A stretch of DNA of 64,000 nt from Klebsormidium nitens. Its lineage: Eukaryota; Streptophyta; Klebsormidiophyceae; Klebsormidiales; Klebsormidiaceae. The notes under the pieces are model-generated. The model was not told the origin of the DNA and made no database searches. It worked only from the letters and a program-made list of their open reading frames with translations. A program made the translations under genes and the position numbers. Each line of letters starts with the position of its first letter. Positions within the stretch are counted from its first letter, which is position 1. The DNA lies in contig DF237283.1 of NCBI GenBank assembly GCA_000708835.1, positions 37,332-101,331 on the forward strand, given 5' to 3'. Positions 24,601-35,041 of the stretch are shown in pieces.

Positions 24601-27600
24601 CGTGGCCTAAGAATCAACTCTCACAAAGTCTCTCATTCCTGACGTCTTTTCCAACTCACAGGACCTTTGTGAGGACATCCTCCCCGCCTCTCAGACGGAC
24701 TCCTTCCACGGCTTTCCGGTCTCTCAACCGGATTCCGTTCCCGGAAGCCTGGCCAGCAGCCGGAACACCACCCCGTGCAACAGTGACGACGAAGAGGCCG
24801 ACGTGAGAGGGCCCCGGGGGGGCAAGGCCAAGAAAAGCGCAGGTGGGAAACTTCCCTCCGGAATGTGCTTCATCCTTGAATTTGAACGAAAACGTCATCG
24901 AAGCAGCCTAGATCTTCCACTACGAAGTTGGAATTTACTCAAGGATCAACGAGAAGGAAGAAAAGATGGAAGAGTTGGATTGAAAGGAAAACAAGAACGA
25001 AAGAATTTAATAAAAGCACCGATGGGAAGAGTTCTTTGAAAAAGAAGAAAAGAACATACAGAAGATCTCTCTCCCAGAACAGGACCAGTTGTAAGGTCCT
25101 ACAGGAGACCGTGAAACGTGATCATCCGGTCCCCGCCCTGACAGTGGAAGGACGAAGGCTCTCAACGGAAGGCTTGCCGCTCAAACCAGAACCTAATCTA
25201 GGAGCCCCTGGCATACGCCGATGAATGGATTTCCAAAACATGGAAACGTGATATGTGCTGCCTTGCTCCGGAATCGTCATTTTTCTATAAGTTCGGCTCC
25301 ACTCTAACCCCATCTTCAATTCCCCACTTGCAATCCTTGAACGGGGTAGGGTGGGGGGAAGGGCGCTCCCTCCTTGGTGCGGCTTGTTCATCAAGCTGTT
25401 CACAGAGTTCTAGGAAGACTGCCGGCGATATGCCGGATGAGCGTGGGGATAAACAAAAGGCGCGAAAAGCAGGACCAACGCAAGTCGCCGAAAGATCAGC
25501 CAAGCGACCTGACTTCAACAGAGTCTAAAACAACCTCGATCCGCATTGCAGGCGACAGCCGGCGCGAGAAGTCGCTGGGCGTGCTGACGCAGCGCTTCGT
25601 GGGCCTGTTCCTGACGTCACACACGGGCGTGCTGTCGCTGGACCACGCGGCGGAGGTCCTCCTCAGCGACTGCGACGCGACCGCCAAAACCAAGAGTGAG
25701 CGCGCGCGTGCGGACCTCTTGCGATCAACGTTTTTCTGAGTGCTTTCTTCGTCCTCTTGCGTGCGCTTCGTTTGGTCGTTTGCGCTTCCTGGTCAGGGGA
25801 TGAAAGTGGTCTCTCCAAGTAGTGCCTCGTCCAGAACAAGCGCCCGTGCAACGACTTGTCTCGTTTTCCTTTGCTTGCTTGTTCTTCTCTTGGTGCTCCG
25901 AAGCTGTTTCTGCCTGTGATTTGAACGTCTTGAGAAGGGGAACCTCAATAAGCAGCTCTCGGCGCCCCTGATCGCCAAACGGTTCGTCGGTTCCGGCTGG
26001 GCTTTGTGGATTGCTTGCATCCAAAGATGACAAAAATAGAGGACACAAATAGTGTTCCCATTGGTCAATGAAGATTTCTCCTCACAGTCTCAGACGCTGA
26101 GGTTTCTGCGGCGAACCACGAATACTTTAACTCGATCACAGATTTTCGAGTGAATGCTAAACCATTTTCAAATCTGGAATACAACCAGGGACACCCCAAG
26201 CCGATCATAAACCTGCCCTCGAACTTCACCGTTTCCAAGTTAGGTTCCTTGAACTAAAGCTTTTTCAAAGTTCTGATTGTACCAACGATTCTCTGTCCTG
26301 CAGCCAAGGTTCGTCGCCTGTACGACATCGCCAACATCCTGGCCTCGATGCGCCTCATCGAAAAGATCCAGGTTAACAAGGTCCGCAAACCCGCCTTCCG
26401 GTGGATCTGCGCAAACTCCCGCATCGCGCTCAACTCGCGCGCCGATAACCTCAAGTGGTGCGTCCCCTTGCTACGCCCCGAAGAGCTCGCCGCGGGGGGG
26501 TCGAAACGCCCGGCGGACGACCCCCCTTCGGTGGAACCCGCAGAAAACGAGCTGCCGGCAAAACGGTTAAGGACGGGTTTGCAGAGGGTTAACGAGGAGG
26601 GCGTCGGGGCGCCGGGTGCGTTTGAGTGGGTTAGGTCGCTGACTGGAAGCGGTCGGGGGATTGCCCCGGGGCAAATGCCGGACCGCCCAGTTGCGGTGTA
26701 CCCCTCGACCCAGTGGCCAATCGCAATCGCCCACGTGGCAGGTGGGAAGCACCCCGGGGAAGGCCCCCAGGTGCCGTTTGGGGGGAGCGAAAACGGCTGG
26801 CGAGAGTGGGGGGGAGAAAGAATTGGGGCGGGGTACGGAGGTGTGTTGGGGCCGCCGGGCCCGGTAGGAAGCGGAGAACAGGGCGCTCGAAAGGCAGGGC
26901 AGGCCCTGTTGAGACAAGTGTCGGCGCCAGTTGCAGTGAAGATCGAGACGGATCGCCCTATGACGGGGCCTGTCCTTAAAGCGAGCGGGTCGTGGCCAGT
27001 CTTAGGAGGGTTCCCGAGCACGGAGTTTTTCGGTTTGCCACTGACGGGGGGACCTTTGGCCCGCTCCGCGACCCCCCCTCTGCAAACCACGTCGCCGGAA
27101 GCGCCTATTAACACCGGGCCGGTCGAGGGGCTCCGCTCAAGCCACGAGGAAAGCTTGCAACGCTCTCCGGTGACAAAGTGCGCAATGACTGGCGCAAACC
27201 CGCCCCAAATCCACTCCCTAACCGACCCTGAAACCGGAGCTCGTTCACCTTCGCCCTCGCCCTCCCCAACAGAGGGATCGCCCCCGACGACGCTCCGGTG
27301 TGAAAAGGCCCCAGCGCGCAAGCTGCGCCACATTCTGCCCCGGACGCCTGCCACGTCAGCGCACGCGGCTGCCACGTCATCCCCCGGGCTAGCGATCCCG
27401 TCGGCCGACACGTGGCTCACCCCGAACGCGAAACCCCTCCCAGACACCCCTTTGTTCGCGGGGCTTTTCGGCGGGCAGTGTGAAAACCCCTCCGGTGTGA
27501 ACGCCGTCAACCCTGCGTACGTCCAGTACATGGCAGCCTGCCACGCGCTGTACCAGCAGTTTGCGGCCCCTGTTCACACCCTTCCCGCCGCGGCGCCCGT

Positions 27601-28234
27601 TCACACCGCGGCTCCTGTTCACACCCAGGCGCCCAATTACGCGGCGGTGCCGAACTACGCATCCGTGCCCGTTCACACTCCTTCCTCGTACGCCACTAGC
27701 CCACTGGGCGCCGCCCGCTCGGGTGGTGTGAATAGCTTCCCTGCCCCGGTCGTCTCGCCAAACCGCGCAGCGGCTGCTACAAACCAGTTCGGGATGCACT
27801 CCCTTCAGGGCCCCGTTTTGCCAGGAGTTGCCGTTCCCTCGCCCATGAACGCCCGGCTATTAACTCCCCCCGCGCAAAAGCAAGGCCCTGGCAGAGCCAT
27901 CCCCGCTCTGCAAGCAAGGGGGCCAATGCCCCCCGGTCTAGTTCTGCTTCCCGGAACGGCGCGCCCCGCTAAAACGTCCCCAAACCAGGGCCCCGTGGGC
28001 GTACCCCGGGCAGAACAGGCGTTCCCGTTTGGTGCTTCGCTCGAGCACAATACGGGGGCTCTTGGACCGGGCAATTTTGGCCCCCCGGGGCAGAAACGGG
28101 TAGCGGTGGTTCAGCAAGGGCCGGCAAACGGGCCGAGTGTTGGGCGGCGGCTGACGGCCGGAATCACCGCTCTGGGGGGGACCAGGCCCGGGAGCGCGAA
28201 GAGAGGAGGGAGCCCCCCGGGAGGGAAAAGGTAG
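21616..28234 (+). CDS. Atypical E2F repressor with two DNA-binding domains (E2F7/8, DEL type)
   Basis: Eight exons close in frame: 21616-22328, 22768-22835, 23205-23257, 23764-23841, 24095-24172, 24662-24842, 25552-25695 and 26304-28234, about 1081 codons. DNA-binding domain 1 (residues about 226-304) has RKEKSLGLLCDNF, ILDDAARKLG, VERRRIYDIVNVLESM and VVRKAKNRYTWHG. Domain 2 (about 393-475) has REKSLGVLTQRFVGLF, LSLDHAAEVLL, KVRRLYDIANILASMRLIEK and RKPAFRW. Both carry the RRxYDI recognition helix. No marked-box or Rb-binding motif is seen. Such proteins bind E2F sites without a DP partner and repress S-phase and endocycle genes. The last exon adds a tail of about 560 residues rich in Pro, Gly and Ala, much longer than the tails of land-plant DEL proteins as I recall them, with PVHT repeats. 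Confidence 0.93.
27574..27686 (+). repeat. PVHT coding repeat in the E2F tail
   Basis: The peptide PVHT occurs four times within about 35 residues (APVHTLP, APVHTAA, APVHTQA, VPVHTPS), along with NYAAVPNYASVP. At DNA level it is the motif GTTCACAC. The segment is probably disordered. GTTCACAC-like strings also occur elsewhere in this exon's proline-rich part, so a DNA-level expansion is possible. Confidence 0.7.
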
Positions 28235-30398
28235 TCATTGAAAGCGCCTAGGGCGCAGCATGCCAGCTAGCGTTTGCTAGGTAGCTTAAGGCATGCAATC
28301 AAAAGAGGTTCGACGCTGCTGGTCGCTGTTCGCGACCGTGTATCCCAGTCAAGCTCTGTTAACGTCAAAGAAACGTTTTGAAGGGACAAAAAATGTCCGG
28401 TCATTGTTATGGCACGAGCCCAAAGAATCACTACTGATCAGTGCGATCGATATTGTCCGCAAGTTTCTTCACTCACTTTCACTAGAGCGCAGTAAGTGGA
28501 ACAAGAGGTCACCGATCCTGCGCGCTGCCAAGGCCCAAGAATCCGCTTGTTTTGACGACTGCATCGAGGGTCATGCATCCGTACAATACTGCAAAGGTAA
28601 CTACGCTGGCAAGGCCCGAGGCATAAGCAGCTAGCCTGAATGTCGCTTGAGGCCACGCACGGATCGTTCACGTCCAGCTGCCCTTTTGCTTGCCAACGCG
28701 CAGGCCGAGTACGTTCCAACATGTACGCAAGGGCTAGCACATGTGCGTTAATGCGGACTCAACTAATTAACGAAGTATGCACGTAGTCACTCGATCAACA
28801 GTATACCAACATATGCACCGTACCACACGCGGCCTGCACCAAACTTAACTCGTTGTGCATCGATCGAAGCTATAAGATCGAGCTACCGGTATGCGCGCGA
28901 CAATTGGGATCATATCAAGCTAGAAGCATATTTCCATGTGCAATTATCAGCTTAAGGATTGCATACCTAATGGACAAGTTCCTTTCAACCGTCCGATCCG
29001 AGATCGATGACGGTCCAGTTTCAAGATGCAAAGATACGCCCATTAAGAACCATGATTCGCAATCATGGATCCAAGATCGGCGTGTGAGCACACGTCGGAT
29101 AAATTAGAGGGTTCATGACAACCTACCTGACTGATCATTGCAGTGGGACAAAATGATCAACTACTTTTGCACCTAGATTGGTTGGCCTGAGTCTAGCTTA
29201 GAGCAAAACGTGACCTTCTTATTTTGACTAATAACCGCTTGGTCCGAACTTGCATGATCGACAGTCTCCCAACTAATCAAGGCTGAGTCAGCGACATTTA
29301 GCAGCACTGCTTTAACGTAAGCTCAGCGGCCAATTGATAAGCATACGCTCGGCGCATACTGGGCAATTCGTCTATAGAGACACACCTAGAGCAAGCTTGG
29401 CAAAAACGTTTCAGGCCCTCGGTTCCGCCTCAAATTCGCAGTCGTCCGCTAAAACTTCCGACCTTTCAAGCTTTGACGCTTTCAACTTCAGATTAGACTC
29501 TTGGACAGTCTGACCCATGTTGGTCGAGGTGGTGACCCCCTCTCTGCGTATCTTTGGTCGTCTTTGACTTGAGGACCGACTTCCTGTTAAGTTCATCTGC
29601 CTGTCAACCTCTTGGCAGTTCGACGGCCGTTCCAGGTCTTGCGACGTACGTACCCGGTTGCACGTCCCCGGTGTAGGGCCGGGCTTGCGGAAAAGGGGAG
29701 GGCGCTGCCCGGGGGACGTAACCGGGACCCTGACCGTGGGTGTGCATTGGTGCGCCTTGTGGTTCCAATTCGCCTGAAAGCAATCGAAGGGATTCATATT
29801 CGAAAAAGGGTGCGCAATGTTAATCGTCTTTGGTTCGAGTCGAGCCTGATTAAATTTAACTTGAAGCACTTAGCCTGGGTCAAAACTTGGTTATCTCCCA
29901 CAACGACGGGTTTTGATTAGGGGTCTCATCAGGAGAATGGGCTTCAAATCTGACTGCTTGTGAGTTGCTTATTCCACCGACTAAAGCTCCGGTTTTAAGC
30001 TCAACTTGTGCTTGTCGGTCACAGAAACCCACCGTTCACCAGAAAATTATTGGATTGAATTTTACTTTTGACGAGCGAAAGCAAGGAGTTAGCTGGACGC
30101 AGTCGAATCCACGCTCGAACGCCAACCCTGCTTCTCATCTTCTCCCCTGATCGTGCAAATGCACGAGTTGGCATCGTTCCATCAATTGACGGCCGCTTCG
30201 CGAATTCTCGAAACCGTCAGCTGTCTTAGAGTGATCCTACATTGACTCCCTCGCATTGATCTGAACCAAAGCAGGATCTCGCACGTTTCAAGCTCGGGTT
30301 TGTAAACAACGGGCGGACTCGGAGTTCCTTCGAACAGATCACTTTCGCTCCCCATGTTCGTGCTCAATTGAAGGCCACGCTGAAATCGCTGGACCTTT
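28235..30398. other. Intergenic region, no supported gene
   Basis: This lies between the convergent E2F gene and the small membrane-protein gene. Frames such as the minus-strand one at 29411-29869 have no recognisable domain and are interrupted on all sides. No RNA gene or repeat could be supported. Confidence 0.55.
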
Positions 30399-33162
30399 TC
30401 AACCCCAGACAGGCTTGGTTAATGGGGGAAACCCCAGATGAGACTCACGTTCGAAGAATATTGGCTCACGAGCGAAGGCCTGGTTCGGTGCGGCTCCTCC
30501 CCTGCTCGCCGGCAGCAACTTCTCTCCCCTCTCTAGTTCGCGCGTCCGATTGCTTATGAGGCAACAGAGAAGCAGCCCGGCGCAGACCATAAACACGAGG
30601 CCCCCCGCCGCAGCCAACCCCCCTGCTACGAAAAGACTGGAATTGCCATTCTTGCTATCGTCATCATCCGGGCTCGAAGAACCAGAACTGCGGCTCGTGG
30701 GGGGGCTGACATAGCGGGGGGGAGGAGGGGGGGGCCGGCGAGGACTCGGGGGGGTAAAAGGGCTGGAACTTCTTGGGGGGGGCGGAGAAGCAAAAACGTC
30801 GCAGCACGCGGGGCTTGTGTAAAGGCCGTTAGGGGTGCAGTCCGCCCGCTCGAACCTTCTGGCGGTGAGGCAAGAAGTCGTATCGACGTCGAAAGTCTGT
30901 GTCAAGCAACACGCGGCGTAAGGGCGAGTGCTCCACGTGCCAGAGCCACACGCGTAGCCGACGAAGGCCTTGTCGGTCGAGGTGATGCGGCACACATACG
31001 TCAGCAAGTTGCGTCCTGCAGGGGATTAAGGGGATTTAGTCTTGGATTTGGTTTGGTTTCTGACTCTGCTTTAGCCTCTGACTTTGGCTGTAGTTTCTAC
31101 CAACTTCAGTTGAGCGTCTATGTTAGTCTACAGAGGCCTTCTCGAGGTGAATGCGACACACGTACGTCATCAGGTTTCAATCAAGCGAGAGATCGCCGCA
31201 CGGGAGGTTCCAACCCTGAATTTGGTCTACTTTTCTGACACTAATCCAACTTTGTGACCTTTCCTTGCTGATTTTCGTTTGGGCTCTAACTTCTTGCCTA
31301 GTGTTCGAATATGGATTTACCCTCCACCTTTTCTTTTTAATTGGCCTCGGATTTCCGTTTGGCGGCTTTGACTCTGTTCTCTTATCGACTTTTAATCAGT
31401 CTCCAACTTTTGGTTTCCTAAGTGGGCTTTGACCAACGGCTTTCCATTTCCGGTCAAATCTGAATGAACTCGATCGGGACGTGCCAGACAGTCAATCAGG
31501 GCTTCTTTCACACTAATCAGAGTACACTGATCACATTTCAGCGAGAAGCCCGCATCGGTATAACGGGCTTGGTAACGCTGACGTTAAGACAGTGGAGCAT
31601 TCTCGGGGGCTCAAACATCAAAAACGAATGCTGTTCCAAACGTCAATCGATTATATTTGAAGAAGCACAAGTGGGCTCCTTCAAACGCAGAAGCGTCTGT
31701 CCTAGGATCTGCAGACTGCCAGTGCAGCGTTGACTCTAAGTCGGTGTCAATTGCCCACAAGATCAGGGGATTCAATTCTTTGCAAGTTGCCCGCCAAAAG
31801 GCTGGCAGCGGCCGCTGCTGACTCACGTTCTTGGAGGAGTTGCCTTTGGGTGACGTTTGTTCCGAAGTCGACGGTTTGCGTCTCCACTGCCGAAAGACCT
31901 TCCGAAGCTTCAATGGATTGTGCCAGGACCTGCAGGGAAGAGTGGTGTTCAGCTTTTCCGTCTTCTGAGTGTATCTTTCTCCCAGAGTCAGCAAATTATG
32001 CTGAATGCAGCGCACGGAGGGAACGTCTTCTCTGCACGGAAGTACAGGTCTCAGGAAGAGGCAATATCCTTCTTCCCAAGCGGACTGTCGTACAAGCAAG
32101 CATCCTCTGGCGATTGGCAGTCGGGCCAATAATAGAGCAGGCCGCATGAGTGTGCTTGCAGAAGCGTAACTTTTCCCAAGCACTTCACACTTGATCCCAA
32201 TTTCCACCCATCGAATCATCCAGGTGCCAAACTAGATACATGCGGCCGTTAATTTTGGAACTCAAAATACTTGCGGTGGGATACGAACTCAGTTCACTGC
32301 AATATGCGCTCACAAGAGCCAGCTTTTGTATCCGTGTTGCGCAGGAAAAGTTGCAGCACTTTCCAAGCAAAGAAGAGCGCAGCAGACGTCAATTCAGAAG
32401 TTAGTGTCCAAAGGGAGTACCAGATTGCAAACAAAGTTTTCTTGACCAGAGAAACCTATATTCTGCCAGTGGGTTCAGATGAGTATATAATCATCTGATC
32501 CTGCAAAAACTGCTAACTATAGCTAGAAGGCAGTAATCCTGATTCTTTCCAATCTTTACAACCTCTCGATTCTGGCCAGTTTTCAATCAACTGGTGACAG
32601 TAGAGGCCACTACCACAGGCAATCATAGCTTAATTGTATGTTCTTTTTATTGAGAGAAACAAATAAATCGTATCTAGACAAGAAAGTGCAGAATGAAACT
32701 CTGAGCCTAAGTCAGTCCTTGTCAGAAATTAGCTGCAAGCAGTGAGCTCAGTGTGACAAGATCAAAGCCTGCCTCATGACCGCCCACTCTTCCATATACA
32801 TCACCTTCCAAAATACTTTTTCAGCCCGCTCAATGCACCCTACAGCCCTTCACTTCAAAGCTCATCAGGTCAACCTCTCACTTCAAGTATCCCAGACAGG
32901 AAAACTTGAGCAATGCAGTATGCACATGTATTTCTTGCTTGCGCAGAGGGTGGTTAGTGGTGCTTTGGAGGCAATTGAGGGAACAGTTACTTACCAGCAC
33001 AGGTCCTGACAGGAGCCCAGCCAAGAAGACCGCAAGCAGCATCCCGGAAGCGGAACGGCTTTGCAGCCACTTCTTATCTGTCGTGAGCCTTTCTCTTCCC
33101 TGCGGGAAGACCTTTTTCCGCTCATGTCCCGACGCCATGTGGAAACTAGCTGGTGACGACAT
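30399..33162 (-). CDS. Small secretory or membrane protein, Cys-rich, proline-rich, one C-terminal TM helix
   Basis: Three exons close in frame (about 295 codons): 33162-32995, 31929-31827 and 31015-30399. Exon 1 ends in MLLAVFLAGLLSGPVL, a signal-peptide or signal-anchor core. A second ATG (MASGHERKK) lies 24 bases in. Exon 2 encodes AQSIEASEGLSAVETQ and continues. Exon 3 gives NLLTYVCRITSTDKAFVGYA, a Cys-rich module (Cys at ACC, SCL, DCT, ACC), a Pro/Ser stretch (SPRRPPPPPPRY), an acidic DDDD, then a hydrophobic helix (LFVAGGLAAAGGLVFMVCAG and on) and a basic, soluble tail. The layout suggests a type I surface protein with a proline-rich stalk. No family is recognised. Exon 1 is joined by splice-site and phase logic only. 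Confidence 0.6.
31131..31175 (-). repeat. Decayed copy of the start of exon 3 of the membrane-protein gene
   Basis: In the intron just upstream of exon 3 (minus strand), bases 31175-31131 read as NLMTYVCRIHLEKA, against NLLTYVCRITSTDKAF at the true exon start. The DNA matches closely (AACCTGATGACGTACGTGTG against AACTTGCTGACGTATGTGTG), with small gaps. No splice acceptor is kept. This is the same kind of exon-edge copy seen throughout the KCBP introns. Confidence 0.75.
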
Positions 33163-35041
33163 ATGTGATGAAGTTAGCCTGGATTGAACAAGTTTCCGCT
33201 AGTACCAACTCTCTCTAAACGGTCTGGTCTTCTGTGAATGCTGTACGAGGGTTGTGCTTCCGTCAGTGACACTCTAGTTGGCAAAATGTGGTTCCCTTTC
33301 TTGGTGGTTCTTGTAGCTCTGGCGAAGTGATGCCAATTAAATGAATGCAAGATTTGAGGCTTGCACTTAACCAGCTGCCAACCGGTTAAAGGGCTCCTTG
33401 ATCCTTCATAGTGCACCCCAAAATAGACCTTGGATGTGACAATGTCAAAAGAAGATGTTGCGCCACCGATTGCTCTGGCGGCCGCCGTATGTTGCTCAGC
33501 AGCTTGCCTGTCGCCCCACCCAGCTTTCCTTTCGCAGGTAGGTAGCAGACTCTACCAATAGGTATGGATTTGGAACTGGTTATCTATTTGAGGAAGCCTG
33601 AGCAGTGAGGGGCCCTGAGCTACCGTAGATCACAGGTGCCACAGATTGCAATCATCTCAATCGGGGAGCGCCATGGCGCCATAAATTCCCATAATGATGT
33701 CACACCGAGTAAGTACCGATATATCCGTGATTGGGACGCCGGGCTGCGCGGCCGCCATTTCCCTCGAATTTATGATGAAGGGTAACTGGGACGGGTGGGG
33801 TCAGCTTGGGGGTTAGGGTGGGTACGAGAGCGGAGCGTGTAAACGTAGGGTTTGAGCTTTTAATTTGGTGTTACATTAACCCTTCATGGAATCGAGAGTT
33901 ACGCGGCCGCCGGCGGCGGCTGCCGCAGGCTCAGGCTTTGCGCGGCCGCCCGCGACTCAGGAATACAAGGGCGCAACAGGACGGCCGGCGGTAGCTAGCC
34001 TGATCGAGATGATTCAAAACCCGTAAGTCTACAGTCACGTGACGACGATGCACATGCTGCACAAACATCCAAACATGTACACGTCACCGTTACAGCTCTG
34101 TTTTGCGAATCCGACGGGCCAAAATGACTCGATCTAGCTGCATGCTAGACATCTAGCTGTATATGTTCGCCATGTTGCACGAGTAAGAGCGCCGTCTTGG
34201 CTAGTGAACATGCATTTGTCGGGGCAATTTTTGGATCCAACTATCCAACTCCAAGTTTCGAAAGGGATCTAGCTTTCAAGTTTTGGAACACCAGATCATT
34301 GTATTTGTAACAGCTTGGGCCCACGTCCAACTGTAATGATATATCCAGGCCGCCAAATCACTGCAAGACAGCCTGCCACATGAGGAATACATTTACTGCC
34401 ACATTTCATTTGCGGCGCGCGGTCTACCGTCCTCTTGAACTAATTAAAGCGGGGACCTAATCGAGACGATTGGTCAGTGACCTTCACAAAGTGCATGGAC
34501 ATGATTTAACACTTTGGTCTTAGCTAGGTCCCGTAATTGTATCTGATTGCATGTACAGCCTGATTTTATAGAACCTTCGCGTATACTTATAAGAGGAAAT
34601 TATATAAGAGATTGTCATGACGGCCAACAATCTGCTGGGCGCAATGCTGAGTTCGAACGGTGGTCGTTGGAGCTGGGGGCTGGCAAGTCGGAGCCTGAAT
34701 CAAACAATCGATTTTGCATTTGCATTTGCATAATCTTGCACAGGCGGCAGCCACATAGACAAATCACTACGAAACCTTCCTTTGCCTTGATCGAAAGTAT
34801 GGCAATCGATGCAGTCTCACTATTCCAACTTGCTTAGCAGCAGTACCTCATTTTTGGCATATTCGCACGCAACCATCCACTACGGATGTTTAAAGCTATC
34901 AAGTCCCGTCACCTGCCTGATCCATAACCTACGAAGTACCATTAAGATTGTGTAAGTGACACAAGTATACCTACTCTATCAACCCAAATAATAGCAGCGC
35001 ACGCCTCGTATCGCTTAAGCCAAGAACCCACCCCCGTCACA
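33163..35041. other. Intergenic region with one dispersed element
   Basis: This lies upstream of the small membrane-protein gene and downstream of KCBP. It has GC-rich patches with several GCGGCCGC strings near 33475-33945 and AT-richer DNA from about 34000 to 35000. I see no supported gene. A copy of the GGTGGGTACG element lies at 33786-33855. Confidence 0.55.
33786..33855 (+). repeat. Dispersed ~60-bp GGTGGGTACG element, copy 2
   Basis: ACGGGTGGGGTCAGCTTGGG, then GGTTAGGGTGGGTACGAGAG and CGGAGCGTGT. The lead-in ACGGGTGGGGT is also shared with the copy at 47572-47640. Confidence 0.6.

Noticed and set aside
26254-27531. 425-codon minus-strand frame opposite the last E2F exon
   Set aside because: The plus strand carries the second E2F DNA-binding domain and continues open; the minus frame has no domain.
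29828-29845. GGTTCGAGTCGAGCC as a tRNA T-arm
   Set aside because: No cloverleaf could be completed around it.
31611-32219. 202-codon minus-strand frame in the intron of the membrane-protein gene
   Set aside because: The exon at 31929-31827 inside it reads in another phase with good splice sites on both sides; the long frame has no domain.
33810-33826. TTAGGG near a G-rich stretch, possible telomere-like repeat
   Set aside because: Only a single TTAGGG unit, better explained by the dispersed GGTGGGTACG element.
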